Positions 1-7,442 of a stretch of DNA of 53,816 bases are shown one piece after another. The stretch comes from a virus: the IMG/VR virus record IMGVR_UViG_3300045978_000522, positions 1 through 53,816 of that record; one strand, 5' to 3'. Below the pieces are notes generated by a model. That model did not search any database. It saw nothing but the letters and a program-made list of their open reading frames with translations, and had not been told where the DNA came from. Numbering within the stretch: position 1 is the first letter of the stretch; the number at the start of each line of letters is the position of its first letter. Made by a program: the position numbers and the translations under genes.

Positions 1-128
1 CCGCCGTACCGCCGTACCGCCGTACCGCCGTACCGCCGTACCGCCGTACCGCCGTACCGCCGTACCGCCGTACCGCCGTACCGCCGTACCGCCGTACCGC
101 CGTACCGCCGTACCGCCGTACCGCCGTG
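1..128. repeat. Octamer tandem array (left end)
   Basis: Fifteen perfect copies of CCGCCGTA fill positions 1-120, followed by one variant copy ending in G. The same array in the same orientation and phase closes the window at 53721-53816. The ends are therefore direct, not inverted, and join without breaking the repeat. Because 8 and 3 are coprime, all three forward frames encode the same cyclic octapeptide (VPPYRRTA) with no stop codon. Copy number in the assembly may be unreliable. Confidence 0.95.
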
Positions 129-144
129 CTGTGAATCAATCCTG

Positions 145-558
145 ATGGCGGCCCTGGACCCTACGGCCAACAACTGGCTCCTGACAAGTGAAGCCGTCTT
201 CGACCCGCGCGCCATCGTGGCGTGGTTCGTCTGCCGGGACATTGGCTACGACGGGAGCCTCCCTGGGCAAGGGCGCGGAGCGCCGGATATGGTCGGCCCC
301 CGTACCGCCGCCGAGTGGGACGCCTGGTACGACGGGTTGCTGCGCGCCCTGCTCATCTGGGCCGGGGCGACCCGGGAGACTGGAGAGCGCCTGCGCTGTC
401 CGCTCTGCGGGGAGGCCGGCACAGGGGGCCAAGGATACGCCCCGCGGGCCCTAGGGCGACATCTGAGCGGCCAAGGCGAAGTGGCCTATTGCCCGATCAC
501 GCTCGCCGTACAGGCGTTCTGGCAGGCGCGGAGGCAGGTACGCAGGAATCGTGGTTAG
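145..558 (+). CDS. Small putative zinc-binding protein
   Basis: This 137-aa protein has a possible zinc site near its C-terminal half: a CPLCG knuckle followed about 25 residues later by an H-x-x-G stretch and a further Cys (ALGRHLSGQG...AYC). The N-terminal half is rich in Trp and acidic residues. I do not recognise the family. The start ATG overlaps a TGA of another frame at 143-145, and no good ribosome binding site precedes it. If the molecule is circular, the reading frame is open upstream through the octamer array into the ORF at 53535. It converges on the gene ending at 590, with a GTACCGCC repeat in the 31-bp gap. Confidence 0.65.
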   Translation: MAALDPTANNWLLTSEAVFDPRAIVAWFVCRDIGYDGSLPGQGRGAPDMVGPRTAAEWDAWYDGLLRALLIWAGATRETGERLRCPLCGEAGTGGQGYAPRALGRHLSGQGEVAYCPITLAVQAFWQARRQVRRNRG

Positions 559-567
559 CGCCACGGG

Positions 568-584
568 CCGTACCGCCGTACCGC
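568..584. repeat. Dispersed GTACCGCC repeat copy
   Basis: CCGTACCGCCGTACCGC lies between two convergent genes. Related copies occur at 1635-1653, 50471-50508 and 53494-53513, and the terminal arrays are long runs of the same unit. Outside the arrays the copies sit between genes or at a gene's 3' end, as an intergenic repeat family would. Confidence 0.7.
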
Positions 585-589
585 TGTGT

Positions 590-1606
590 TCAGAGGCGAT
601 CCAGGTCGAGGCGGCAGATGCGGATCTGCCCCTGGTTGCTCAACCGGTCTTGCGTGAACACGGCGAGCTGCCGGCCGTCGGGATGCCAGTCGGAATCGGC
701 GCACACGATCCCGCGCTCGGCCACGAAGTGCGGATGCCCGGGCGTGTGGAAGTAGGTGAGCTGCTGCTGACGACTGCCGTCACGACTCATGATCCACAGC
801 TCGGTCTCCAGCTCCTCGAGCGGCGTATCGTCCTCGAGCCCGCGCATGAACACCACCCATTCGCCGTTCGGCGAGGCATGCGCGTGTTCCTCCCAGCAGG
901 CGTTGTCCGTCAGTTGCTCCAGCGTCAGCGCGAGCGAGTCGTACACGTATACATTCGAGCGCAGTACTGGCTCGCCGTTGGGATTCCCCGAACAGAGGAT
1001 GAACCGGTCGTCGACCGGATCGTAGCCGTGGTTCTCAATCCAGTCCGGCGCGGCGCCCGGGTCGGCCGTCTGGACATTGGCCAGCGTCGGTCGCCCATGC
1101 TCGACGATAAATGCCGCTTGCTTCAGGACCCAGTGCCCGAGCGGCGAGCGCCCGCCGCCCACGTACTCCGACCAGGAGAGCTTGCTGCCCTCGCCCGAGA
1201 AATGCGGATGGAGCACGCCGCCCGAGCCTGCCACCGACGCATAGACGCGTGTCGTCGTCGAAGCGTCCGGCGGCATCACATACAGGTCGTTCTGCATCCC
1301 GCTGCCAGGCGTCGCGTACGGATCCCAAAACAAAGGCGCATCGTCCTTCTCGGCCTGATAGACGATCCAGGCGCCGTCGGGATGCCAGGCCGGCTGGCCG
1401 ATATGGCGATGGGTGAACGGTGCCGGCTTGTCGCGGGTCAGGCACTGGCGCAGGTTCCCGTTTGGTGTCATCGACCAGAGATCGAAATACCGGTTGGCGT
1501 CCTCCTCGTCGATCTTGTCGAAGGTCAGGCCGTTCCCGCCCGGCTCCCACGCCAGCCGGCCAGCGTAACTGTGCAGCACGTCGGTGACGATGAGTGCGTC
1601 GGTCAT
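590..1606 (-). CDS. TolB/PD40-type beta-propeller protein (putative cargo gene)
   Basis: This 338-aa protein has repeated propeller blades with the PD40 signature, seen as WHPDGAWIVYQ, SPNGEWVVFMRG and WHPDGRQLAVFTQ, each followed by 'WIMSRDG..QQLT'-like strands. This is the TolB/oligogalacturonate-lyase-like propeller architecture common in bacterial proteins. No signal peptide is visible. The chosen ATG has a strong GGGAGG site nine bases upstream. It is the only minus-strand gene among the small plus-strand genes at this end. Bacterial-type propellers are not core phage functions, so I infer lysogenic-conversion or other cargo. A receptor- or ligand-binding role is possible, but the substrate cannot be read from the sequence. 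Confidence 0.8.
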   Translation of the reverse strand: MTDALIVTDVLHSYAGRLAWEPGGNGLTFDKIDEEDANRYFDLWSMTPNGNLRQCLTRDKPAPFTHRHIGQPAWHPDGAWIVYQAEKDDAPLFWDPYATPGSGMQNDLYVMPPDASTTTRVYASVAGSGGVLHPHFSGEGSKLSWSEYVGGGRSPLGHWVLKQAAFIVEHGRPTLANVQTADPGAAPDWIENHGYDPVDDRFILCSGNPNGEPVLRSNVYVYDSLALTLEQLTDNACWEEHAHASPNGEWVVFMRGLEDDTPLEELETELWIMSRDGSRQQQLTYFHTPGHPHFVAERGIVCADSDWHPDGRQLAVFTQDRLSNQGQIRICRLDLDRL

Positions 1607-1634
1607 GGGCAGAAATTTCCTCCCGGCCGGCCAT

Positions 1635-1653
1635 GGTACCGTACCGCCGTACC
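1635..1653. repeat. Dispersed GTACC repeat copy
   Basis: GGTACCGTACCGCCGTACC lies just upstream of the propeller gene, in the 228-bp divergent intergenic region 1607-1834. Apart from this repeat and the plus-strand promoter at 1795-1824, I see nothing in that region. Confidence 0.7.
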
Positions 1654-1794
1654 CCTGCCAGGTACGCCTGCGCTCGCCTCGCTGCAAGCCCTGCGTACTG
1701 CCCCTCTGAAGAGAAAGTGTACCGGAAGGACGTGGAGCAGGGGCCTGCGGGCCGCCCGGAGACCACACGGTCGCGCACCGTCTGCGGCCAAGCA

Positions 1795-1824
1795 TTGTGC
1801 GTAGTTCTGGTACGGTGCTACACT
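1795..1824 (+). promoter_or_regulatory. Putative extended -10 promoter
   Basis: TTGTGC (1795-1800), an 18-bp spacer and TACACT (1819-1824) preceded by TGC give the extended -10 TGCTACACT. The next gene's ATG is only 10 bases after the -10, so a leaderless transcript is likely. The same nonamer occurs on the minus strand at 40447-40455. Confidence 0.5.
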
Positions 1825-1834
1825 GGCAGGGTTC

Positions 1835-2281
1835 ATGACGCTGGCCCTCTTTGACCGCTACACGGTGTACCGGGTGACTGTCCGCCTGGGCCTCCGGACC
1901 GTGATCTATCAGGTGCGCACGACCGGCGATGCCAGGGCCGCCCGCGCGCTCGCGCTGCGCCGGGCCCGGGCGAGTGCGCCTGCTGCCCAGCCGCGCGTCC
2001 TGGTGCTCGCCGTCGATCAGCCGGCGGCCGGGCCGGATCTCCCTGGCCGGGTCCGCGCCCTGCGCTACCGCCTGGGCGAGTCGCGCACCGTCTTTGGCCG
2101 GCGCTTCGGCGCCAGCCCGCGCACGGTCGAGGGCTGGGAGCAGGGGCGCTTCCCGCCCCGGTGGCGCACCTGGCAGTACCTGCAAGCGCTGGAGATGGAA
2201 GTGCTGGAGGCGGAGCGGGCTGACCAAGATCCCGGACCCCGGACCCCGGTACCGTACCCCCTGGAGGCGAACCGTGGGTAA
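1835..2281 (+). CDS. Helix-turn-helix protein, XRE-like
   Basis: This 148-aa protein has a C-terminal helix-turn-helix around residues 78-110: an R-x-LRYRLGESRTVFGRRFG first helix, then SPRTVEGWEQGRF as recognition helix with the W-E-Q-G signature of XRE/HigA-type domains. The N-terminal part is a basic beta-strand-like region. It shares this layout with the protein at 5136-5555, so the two are probably paralogues. It starts directly behind a promoter and leads a plus-strand run of small coupled genes. A regulatory role is inferred. Confidence 0.7.
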   Translation: MTLALFDRYTVYRVTVRLGLRTVIYQVRTTGDARAARALALRRARASAPAAQPRVLVLAVDQPAAGPDLPGRVRALRYRLGESRTVFGRRFGASPRTVEGWEQGRFPPRWRTWQYLQALEMEVLEAERADQDPGPRTPVPYPLEANRG

Positions 2282-2444
2282 CCGCCTCGACCGTGTACAC
2301 GGCCCTGGGGCGAGCAATCATCTGGCAAGGGGTAGAGGCTGGGCCGACAGGCGATCGTCGCGCCTGGGCGGGCTCAGGCGGCCTGAGGGCACGGCCCGGG
2401 CCTGGGCGGTGCGCCAATCGGCCTGGCTGGGCGGGATCGCCTGA
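2274..2444 (+). CDS. Small basic protein, unknown function
   Basis: This 56-aa Arg/Gly/Trp-rich protein begins with GTG at 2274, preceded by GGAGG with about five bases of spacing. It overlaps the previous gene by eight bases, and its TGA shares one base with the next ATG (TGATG at 2442-2446). The double coupling is the main support. I recognise no family, and composition alone would not distinguish it from a chance frame in GC-rich DNA. Confidence 0.45.
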   Translation: MGNRLDRVHGPGASNHLARGRGWADRRSSRLGGLRRPEGTARAWAVRQSAWLGGIA

Positions 2445-2635
2445 TGCAGGACCGGGACCGGCACGCCATTGCCCATGTTGCTTGTCCGGTGTGCGGGGCG
2501 GCTCCGGGCCAACCCTGTGCCCGGCGAGTAGATCCGGAGACCCGGACCCGGGAGGCGCGCCCCTCGCCCCTGCACACGGCCCGCCGCCGGGCGTGGCAGG
2601 CGCACCGTGACGAGCAGCTGCGTAAGAAGGCATAA
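2444..2635 (+). CDS. Small zinc-finger phage protein
   Basis: This 63-aa protein carries CPVCGAAPGQPCARR followed by an HTARRRAW segment. This C-x2-C-x5-C...H arrangement is typical of small zinc-finger proteins found in many phages of high-GC bacteria. They are presumed nucleic-acid binding, but their roles are mostly unknown. The rest is short and basic. The start overlaps the stop of the preceding gene. Confidence 0.7.
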   Translation: MQDRDRHAIAHVACPVCGAAPGQPCARRVDPETRTREARPSPLHTARRRAWQAHRDEQLRKKA

Positions 2636-2655
2636 GCTACGGCACAGGAGTGGTC

Positions 2656-2907
2656 ATGAGCAACGACGACGACGATATGGGCTTCGAGGATGGCCGGCCC
2701 TTCCTGCTGGGTGCCAGAGTTAAAGCCGAGGTCGACGCCATCGTTGATGACCCGGACGCTACGCCGGTACTGGTCGTAGCCGTCAGCGCCCGCGGCATGG
2801 GTGTGCGCGTGTTCGGGCCCCCGTCGCTCAAAGTGGCCGACAAGCTCGACGAGGTCGCCCGCACCTACCGGCAAGCCGTCCTGGCTGCCCGGGCGAAGCA
2901 GAACTGA
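2656..2907 (+). CDS. Hypothetical protein
   Basis: This 83-aa protein has an acidic N-terminus (SNDDDD), a beta-strand-rich middle (TPVLVVAVSARGMGVRVFGPP) and a helical C-terminus. AGGAG lies six bases before the ATG at 2656, which decides this start over the GTG at 2650. I do not recognise a family. It is part of the small-gene run. Confidence 0.65.
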   Translation: MSNDDDDMGFEDGRPFLLGARVKAEVDAIVDDPDATPVLVVAVSARGMGVRVFGPPSLKVADKLDEVARTYRQAVLAARAKQN

Positions 2908-2908
2908 A

Positions 2909-3226
2909 TTGGCCAAGACGCCCGCGACCACGACCAGGCTCGGGGGTACGGACGCAGCCGTGGGCGCCCGTCTCGACGCGCTCCTCAGGGAGCTGGCTGC
3001 AATCCGGGCCGGCCTGGGCACGCCGCCTCCGGGGCAGCTCCCGGGCCTTGACCACGGCGACAGGCGCTGGCTGGCGCCGGGCCGTGCACTGCGCCACCGG
3101 TCACCTGGCCTGTTTCGCGTCTGGCAGCGGGGGCTGGAACATACCTGTGCGCTGGTGAATGCGCCCACGGGCCTGGTCCCGGATGGGCGGATGCGGAGGC
3201 GTAATGGCAACGCTGTTCCGGACTGA
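2909..3226 (+). CDS. Hypothetical protein
   Basis: This 105-aa frame starts at TTG 2909, immediately after the previous stop, and overlaps the next gene by 23 bases. An amphipathic stretch (ARLDALLRELAAIRAGL) could form a coiled coil. The ribosome binding site is weak, so the start is uncertain. No family recognised. Confidence 0.5.
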   Translation: MAKTPATTTRLGGTDAAVGARLDALLRELAAIRAGLGTPPPGQLPGLDHGDRRWLAPGRALRHRSPGLFRVWQRGLEHTCALVNAPTGLVPDGRMRRRNGNAVPD

Positions 3227-3587
3227 CGGCACCGTCATGCCCGTTCACCTACGCGAGGAGGCGCTCGACCAGCTGGCGGATCTGCAGCGTCTCGTCGGCG
3301 GGGCGATCGAGGTGGTGCGTCTGGACGCAGGCGACGACTGCCACGACTATCGCCCCGATCACAACGGCGAGTGCACCGTGTGCGACGAGGGGCCCGAGGG
3401 CCACGGTACCGTGCTCGGCTCTTGGAGCGTGCTCGTCGTCGACGAGGAAGGCAAGCTCCGGGGGAAGCCAGCCAATCGCCTGGCGACGGTGCTGGCCGCC
3501 GAGGTGCTGCACGGTGATGTGATTGCCGGCGACGCCGTGCTCTGCACGGTCTGGGATCCCGGCACGGCCAAGGAGCGCTGGTCATGA
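3204..3587 (+). CDS. DUF3846-like phage protein
   Basis: This 127-aa protein resembles the DUF3846 family. It has GGAIEVVRLD near residue 30, a central HNGECTVCDEG segment, then LVVDEEGKLRGKPANRLATVL and VIAGDAVL. Family members are common in phages and mobile elements but have no known function. Two central Cys residues in a C-x2-C pair could bind metal. GGAGG four bases upstream supports the ATG at 3204. It is ATGA-coupled to the next gene. Confidence 0.7.
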   Translation: MATLFRTDGTVMPVHLREEALDQLADLQRLVGGAIEVVRLDAGDDCHDYRPDHNGECTVCDEGPEGHGTVLGSWSVLVVDEEGKLRGKPANRLATVLAAEVLHGDVIAGDAVLCTVWDPGTAKERWS

Positions 3588-3793
3588 CCACTGTGGAAGA
3601 ACGGCAGTGTGCGTTACTCCAAATCCAGATCGACAACGCCACGACGGAGTTCGCGGTGCTCCGGGCGCAACTGGACTTCTGGCGCACCGCCACCGGCGAG
3701 ATCGCCGCGACCGCGGCGGCCCTGCGGCAGGCGCTGGGCGGCATGCCGGCCTGGGCGCAGCGCGCTCTGGACCACGAGGACCGACAGGACTGA
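3584..3793 (+). CDS. Small coiled-coil protein
   Basis: This 69-aa, almost entirely helical protein (TTEFAVLRAQLDFWRTATGEI) is coupled by ATGA to the upstream DUF3846-like gene. No family recognised. Confidence 0.6.
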   Translation: MTTVEERQCALLQIQIDNATTEFAVLRAQLDFWRTATGEIAATAAALRQALGGMPAWAQRALDHEDRQD

Positions 3794-3875
3794 TCGCCGC
3801 GTCGCTGATGCGTCCGGTACGCCCGGGCGACTTCGGTGCCGGATTGAGCCCACCGTCGCTAGAGGAGGTGGCATC

Positions 3876-4085
3876 GTGAATGACCGGATCACGCAGACCA
3901 TCGACGAGGTCAGAGACGCACTCGAAACCGTCTGGGAGACGATGGCGGTCGAAGACTTCCGCCGGCTGCACGGCCGGTTTGTCGGCGTGGTGCTGTCGGT
4001 GGAAGCCGGCTTCCGGCAGCGCTTCCCCGAGGAGTGGGCCGCCTACCAGCAGGAGTTCTACGGCGAGGACGGCGAGGACACATGA
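3876..4085 (+). CDS. Small helical acidic protein
   Basis: This 69-aa protein starts at GTG 3876 behind AGAGGAGGTG, the strongest Shine-Dalgarno sequence in this run. It is helical with aromatic residues (AVEDFRRLHGRFVGVVLSVE) and has an acidic C-terminus (EDGEDT). No family recognised. The 136 bases downstream hold a promoter-like element at 4198-4206. Confidence 0.6.
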   Translation: MNDRITQTIDEVRDALETVWETMAVEDFRRLHGRFVGVVLSVEAGFRQRFPEEWAAYQQEFYGEDGEDT

Positions 4086-4197
4086 CCGCCCGCCTGGCGC
4101 GTCGCGGCTAGCCATCCACCCCGCTGACCGGGCGCGGTTTCCGTGCAGGCGGCACCGGGCGGGGCGGGTCGCCGTTCGACAAAGCATATGCTTCTTG

Positions 4198-4206
4198 TGG
4201 TATCCT
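4198..4206 (+). promoter_or_regulatory. Putative extended -10 element
   Basis: TGGTATCCT fits TGNTANNNT and lies 15 bases before the next ATG, with no Shine-Dalgarno between them, again suggesting a near-leaderless transcript. TATCCT is shared with the elements at 16819 and 50512. A -35-like TTCGAC at 4175 is 20 bp away, which is too far to be convincing. Confidence 0.4.
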
Positions 4207-4221
4207 GTACATGGTACCGTG

Positions 4222-4416
4222 ATGACTCCTGAGGAACGCTTCGCCGCGCACGAGCAGTGGCTGCTCGACCACGATCGCGCGATCGCGGAGCTGCGCGCTA
4301 TCCAAACCGAGCAGGCGCGGTTGCAGCAGCAGCAGAGTGCGGTGCTGTTGGAGCTGACGCAGCAGATCGTACGCCTGCTGGATCGGCGAGACAACGGGCG
4401 CACAGGAGGCGCGTAA
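4222..4416 (+). CDS. Small Gln-rich coiled-coil protein
   Basis: This 64-aa protein is nearly all helix, with heptad-like spacing (IAELRAIQTEQARLQQQQ). It opens a tight run of coupled genes: its TAA shares a base with the next ATG. No family recognised. Confidence 0.6.
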   Translation: MTPEERFAAHEQWLLDHDRAIAELRAIQTEQARLQQQQSAVLLELTQQIVRLLDRRDNGRTGGA

Positions 4417-4658
4417 TGCCCCAGACTCTGCTCGCCAGACTGATCGAGCGCCAGGTCACCAGCTCGCTGGCCGCCACGATCGCCCGCATGACGGACCCGG
4501 TGGTCGAGGAGCTGGCGCTGGACCTGTTCAAGGATCCGCTGTTCCGCGTCGAGCTGCAGGCGCTGGTGCGCGAGGCGTTTGTCAAGGCGCTCAGGGATCT
4601 CCAGGGGGGCGAGGCGCCGCCAGACGACCGGCCGGAGCGGTGGCCGGAGGGACGCTAA
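4416..4658 (+). CDS. Small helical protein
   Basis: This 80-aa protein starts at ATG 4416 behind AGGAGG. It contains ARMTDPVVEELALDLFKDP and ALVREAFVKALRDL helices. It overlaps its neighbours by one base on each side (TAATG). No family recognised. Confidence 0.6.
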   Translation: MPQTLLARLIERQVTSSLAATIARMTDPVVEELALDLFKDPLFRVELQALVREAFVKALRDLQGGEAPPDDRPERWPEGR

Positions 4659-4783
4659 TGCCCAGGCCTGTCAGCGAACAGCAGCGCATCGCGCTCGGAC
4701 TGCGCCCCCGCACGCTCGGCGGCTGGTGGTGCTGGGTACGTTACTGGTCGCCCCTGGCCCAGTTGTGGCGGAGGGGTCGGTAA
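4658..4783 (+). CDS. Tiny Trp-rich protein
   Basis: This 41-aa protein has six Trp residues, including a GGWWCWVRYW cluster. It is flanked by TAATG overlaps at both ends, with GGAGG ten bases upstream. The coupling and the exact fit between neighbours support it. A membrane-interface location is possible, but no function can be assigned. Confidence 0.55.
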   Translation: MPRPVSEQQRIALGLRPRTLGGWWCWVRYWSPLAQLWRRGR

Positions 4784-5139
4784 TGCCCAGGACCATCGGC
4801 GCCGAGCGCATTGCGCTGGCGCGTGCCGCCCTGGCGGAGTACCGGGCCCAGGAGCGCGTCGGCTGCGACGAGGCGACCTGGCTCGCACTTCGCCTTGGCT
4901 GCTCGCCGCACGAGGGGGCGCGCCTGCTGCGGGCAGTCGAGCGGCGCCGGCCGTACTCGACGCGCCACACCGCCCGGGCCAACCCGCGGCGCTACCTGCT
5001 CAGCGGCATTCCGCCCACGCTCTGGGCGGAGGTGCGGACCCGGGCGCGCCGGGAGCCCATTGCCGTGCGCAGCCTGATCCTCGACTTGCTCAAGGCGTGG
5101 GTGGAGGCCAGGCGCCACACGCCGGAGTCGCCCGTATGA
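4783..5139 (+). CDS. Putative ribbon-helix-helix protein
   Basis: The 118-aa protein's C-terminal part (RRYLLSGIPPTLWAEVRTR, then REPIAVRSLILDLLKAWVE) fits a ribbon-helix-helix fold: a short strand, then two helices ending in a hydrophobic L-x-x-LL run. The N-terminus is a basic helical region with Cys residues. The protein at 18317-18547 has a similar C-terminal layout. A DNA-binding role is inferred. It is ATGA-coupled to the next regulator-like gene. Confidence 0.55.
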   Translation: MPRTIGAERIALARAALAEYRAQERVGCDEATWLALRLGCSPHEGARLLRAVERRRPYSTRHTARANPRRYLLSGIPPTLWAEVRTRARREPIAVRSLILDLLKAWVEARRHTPESPV

Positions 5140-5555
5140 CCCCCCCGCGTCTCCGCAGCTGGCGCGTCACGGCGGCAGCCACGCATCCGCTGACCGGGCA
5201 GGGCGACATCGAGAGCGTGGAGATCCGGGCCTTCGACCGGCACAGCGCCCGCAAGCGGGGCATCCGCCAACTGCGCGACGACGGCTGGGAGGTGGACACC
5301 GGCTCGGCCACCGTCATCGAGGTGGTGCCGGTGGTCGGCCTGGGGACCCCGGGCCAGCGCATGCGCACGCTGCGCGAGATACTCGGCGAGGACCGGCGCA
5401 CCTTTGCCGGTCGCTTCCTGGTGCCTGCCACCGGGACGCATGTCCTGCGCTGGGAGCAGGGGCGGCCACTCCGGCCCTTTGAGCTGGAGACCCTGGCCCA
5501 TCTGGAGCGGGCCTTGTTCGGGCGTACGCAGGCGCCGCGTGCGCGGCACGCCTGA
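5136..5555 (+). CDS. Helix-turn-helix protein, XRE-like (paralogue)
   Basis: This 139-aa protein has a C-terminal helix-turn-helix (QRMRTLREILGEDRRTFAGR, then THVLRWEQGRPLRP) and a beta-rich N-terminus. The WEQG recognition-helix signature and overall layout match the protein at 1835-2281. The ATG at 5136 overlaps the previous stop by four bases (ATGA). It is the last gene before the compositionally different stretch at 5.6-7.5 kb. Confidence 0.65.
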   Translation: MTPPRLRSWRVTAAATHPLTGQGDIESVEIRAFDRHSARKRGIRQLRDDGWEVDTGSATVIEVVPVVGLGTPGQRMRTLREILGEDRRTFAGRFLVPATGTHVLRWEQGRPLRPFELETLAHLERALFGRTQAPRARHA

Positions 5556-5598
5556 GAACCACACCCTGGGAAGGTGCAGGAAGAAGAGGTGTGGGTGG

Positions 5599-5709
5599 GT
5601 GATCTGTCAAACCTGCACGCGACACAAGGCGTGGACGCCTGAGTATTCAACCCGCAATGACCCGGCTGCGGTGGCATGGTGGGTGAAGTATGGGGGTAGC
5701 CGAGGATGA
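5599..5709 (+). CDS. Tiny CxxC protein
   Basis: A 36-aa frame from GTG 5599 encodes VICQTCTRHKAW followed by an aromatic-rich tail. AGGAAGAAGAGG lies upstream, and the TGA overlaps the next ATG (ATGA at 5706). C-x2-C with a nearby His could bind zinc. The start is uncertain, and CTG 5566 is an alternative. Confidence 0.4.
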   Translation: MICQTCTRHKAWTPEYSTRNDPAAVAWWVKYGGSRG

Positions 5710-6260
5710 CTGTCGAGGATCGCGAGACGCTCCACATCCTGCGTGGGTGGCTGGAGGATCATCTCTCCGAAACCAACCACATCCCCTCGATGCTGCCCGA
5801 GGGGACGACCATCGAGGACTGCGTGAGGGCTCTGCGGGTGGTTGAAGCGGAACTCCAACTCGACTTCCGGTTCGGCCCGCTCGCGGATGAATTGCAGGCG
5901 TGTCAGGAGGAGCACGCGCGGCTGAAGAAGGGGCTGGCGAACGCCCTCGACAACGCCGAAGCTTGGCACTCCAAATACATCCGCTGCCGTGACGCGCTGC
6001 TCGCATTGCTCGACCTCGACACTGACGCTGACGGGGGCATCGGGGACGCGATGACGATTGCACGCAAGGCGCTCCTCCATGAGAGGACGGACAGCGACGA
6101 AGATGCGTGGCTCCATTCCGAGCAGCTGAAGGCGCTCGTGGCGGTTGAAAGGTTCGTGGTGGAGATCGAGGCGGAGTTCTGGAAGACCCCCGGCATCGCC
6201 TACACCGTGGCGATCCAAAACGTCCTGAAGCGGTGGCGTGCCGACATGGTGAAGCCGTGA
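5706..6260 (+). CDS. Coiled-coil protein, accessory island
   Basis: This 184-aa acidic, helical protein contains ADELQACQEEHARLKKGLAN and a C-terminal segment rich in Trp and aromatics (FWKTPGIAYTV). No family recognised. Codon use here is less GC-biased than in neighbouring modules, with more codons ending in A or T. With the next five genes it forms a distinct cluster that may be a later acquisition. Confidence 0.6.
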   Translation: MTVEDRETLHILRGWLEDHLSETNHIPSMLPEGTTIEDCVRALRVVEAELQLDFRFGPLADELQACQEEHARLKKGLANALDNAEAWHSKYIRCRDALLALLDLDTDADGGIGDAMTIARKALLHERTDSDEDAWLHSEQLKALVAVERFVVEIEAEFWKTPGIAYTVAIQNVLKRWRADMVKP

Positions 6261-6308
6261 GCCGGTTGCTGAGGCGCACCGGCACATCTGGGCTTGAGAG
6301 GGAGTGAC

Positions 6309-6833
6309 GTGCCCTACTACGACACGATTGCGGAGGACTTGGCGCGGGCGAAGGCGATCCTGGCTCGACTCGCCAAGCCGGAGCACACGCCACCGACGTG
6401 GGTTGTGGGGATGGATGTGCGCGCCGCTTACAAGCTGCTGGAGAGCTTCATCGCGGAGATCGAGCGGCTGCAGCCACGGCTGGCTGATGCCGAGCGCCGC
6501 GCGGGGAGCATCCTGCAACAGTTCGAAGACCAGCAGGATCGCACCGCCACGCTCGGGGAGGAGTTGCTGCAACTGCAAACGCGCCTCGCCGCCAAGGACG
6601 AAGAGCTACTCAAGGCCAACGAGAAGGTCGAGGCGCTGCGCGAGACGGCGATGGAGTTGGAGCGGGAGGTGGCGCGGCTGAAGCAACGCCCCTGTGAAGT
6701 CTGCGGCTGGCGTAGCAAGGCCGAATACGATGCGCACCCAGACCGTGCGGAATGCACCTGCAATGGCGGCGAACAGGGTGATGGGCTGGTGAGTCTGCCG
6801 CATGAGCCGGGGTGTGCGAGGTATCGGGGATGA
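6309..6833 (+). CDS. Coiled-coil protein with C-terminal Cys/His motif
   Basis: This 174-aa protein starts at GTG 6309 behind GAGAGGGAG. Residues from about 40 to 130 form a long predicted coiled coil (heptads in ELLQLQTRLAAKDEELLKA). The C-terminus carries CEVCGW, then C-x-C, then HEPGCARYRG, which could form one or two zinc sites. A coiled coil tethered to a zinc module suggests a scaffold or DNA-linked protein, but this is inference. It is ATGA-coupled to the next gene. Confidence 0.6.
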   Translation: MPYYDTIAEDLARAKAILARLAKPEHTPPTWVVGMDVRAAYKLLESFIAEIERLQPRLADAERRAGSILQQFEDQQDRTATLGEELLQLQTRLAAKDEELLKANEKVEALRETAMELEREVARLKQRPCEVCGWRSKAEYDAHPDRAECTCNGGEQGDGLVSLPHEPGCARYRG

Positions 6834-7030
6834 CAGAGATTCGTTTGCAGACCGCCATCGACAAGGACGCTGTGCTCTACGGCGTGATGGTCAACAACGT
6901 GTGCGTGTGGAGCAAGGAAGTAGGCTTCAGCATGAAGGGTCGGAACCGTGCCGGTGGGCCTGCGTTTGTGCAGGCCGCGCGTGAACAGGAAGCCATCGCG
7001 AGGACGTATGCCGAGAAAGCCGAAGCGTAG
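6830..7030 (+). CDS. Small hypothetical protein
   Basis: This 66-aa protein is coupled by ATGA to the upstream gene. It has a beta-rich N-terminus (AVLYGVMVNNVCVWSKEVG) and a helical Ala/Glu-rich C-terminus. No family recognised. It overlaps the next gene by 23 bases. Confidence 0.55.
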   Translation: MTEIRLQTAIDKDAVLYGVMVNNVCVWSKEVGFSMKGRNRAGGPAFVQAAREQEAIARTYAEKAEA

Positions 7031-7184
7031 TCCGGTCGTTGCGTTGCGGGAAGCCGCGAAGGCGTGGGTGGGCGGGCTGCACATGCCGGTCAGGTATTCC
7101 GATGACCGAGAGTTCGCCGCGCTCGACCGCCGCCTTCAACGTGCTGCAATCGCCTTCGCGAAGGCATCGGGGCGGTTGACGTAA
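7008..7184 (+). CDS. Small basic protein
   Basis: This 58-aa protein starts at ATG 7008 inside the previous gene. The N-terminus is basic (PRKPKRSP), followed by helical segments (AALDRRLQRAAIAFAKA). No family recognised. Confidence 0.5.
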   Translation: MPRKPKRSPVVALREAAKAWVGGLHMPVRYSDDREFAALDRRLQRAAIAFAKASGRLT

Positions 7185-7193
7185 TCACGGTTT

Positions 7194-7442
7194 ATGCGAC
7201 CCTTGCCGAAGCTCCACTACATCCTCTCGATGGGCTGCGTCGATGGTTCATCGGTTCAGGTGCGCTCGTTTTCGATTGACGGCCTTGCGGGCTGGCTCTG
7301 CACACTCGACCACGAAGGCTCGTCATGGGGCGCGGTCATGCATGAAATGGACGACGCCAACACGAAGGTGCTGAGCACGCGTGACGTGACTGATGACGTG
7401 ACCGCAGCGTATGTGGCGAAGCGCGAAGGGAACCCCCGATGA
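7194..7442 (+). CDS. Hypothetical protein
   Basis: This 82-aa protein looks beta-rich (LHYILSMGCVDGSSVQVRSF). It is ATGA-coupled to the 33-aa gene at 7439. No family recognised. Confidence 0.55.
   Translation: MRPLPKLHYILSMGCVDGSSVQVRSFSIDGLAGWLCTLDHEGSSWGAVMHEMDDANTKVLSTRDVTDDVTAAYVAKREGNPR

Noticed and set aside
551-1804. Long open frame antisense to the propeller gene
   Set aside because: GC-rich codon bias opens the complementary frames. It has no ribosome binding site, and the opposite strand encodes a clear propeller protein. The same applies to many other long antisense frames in the window.
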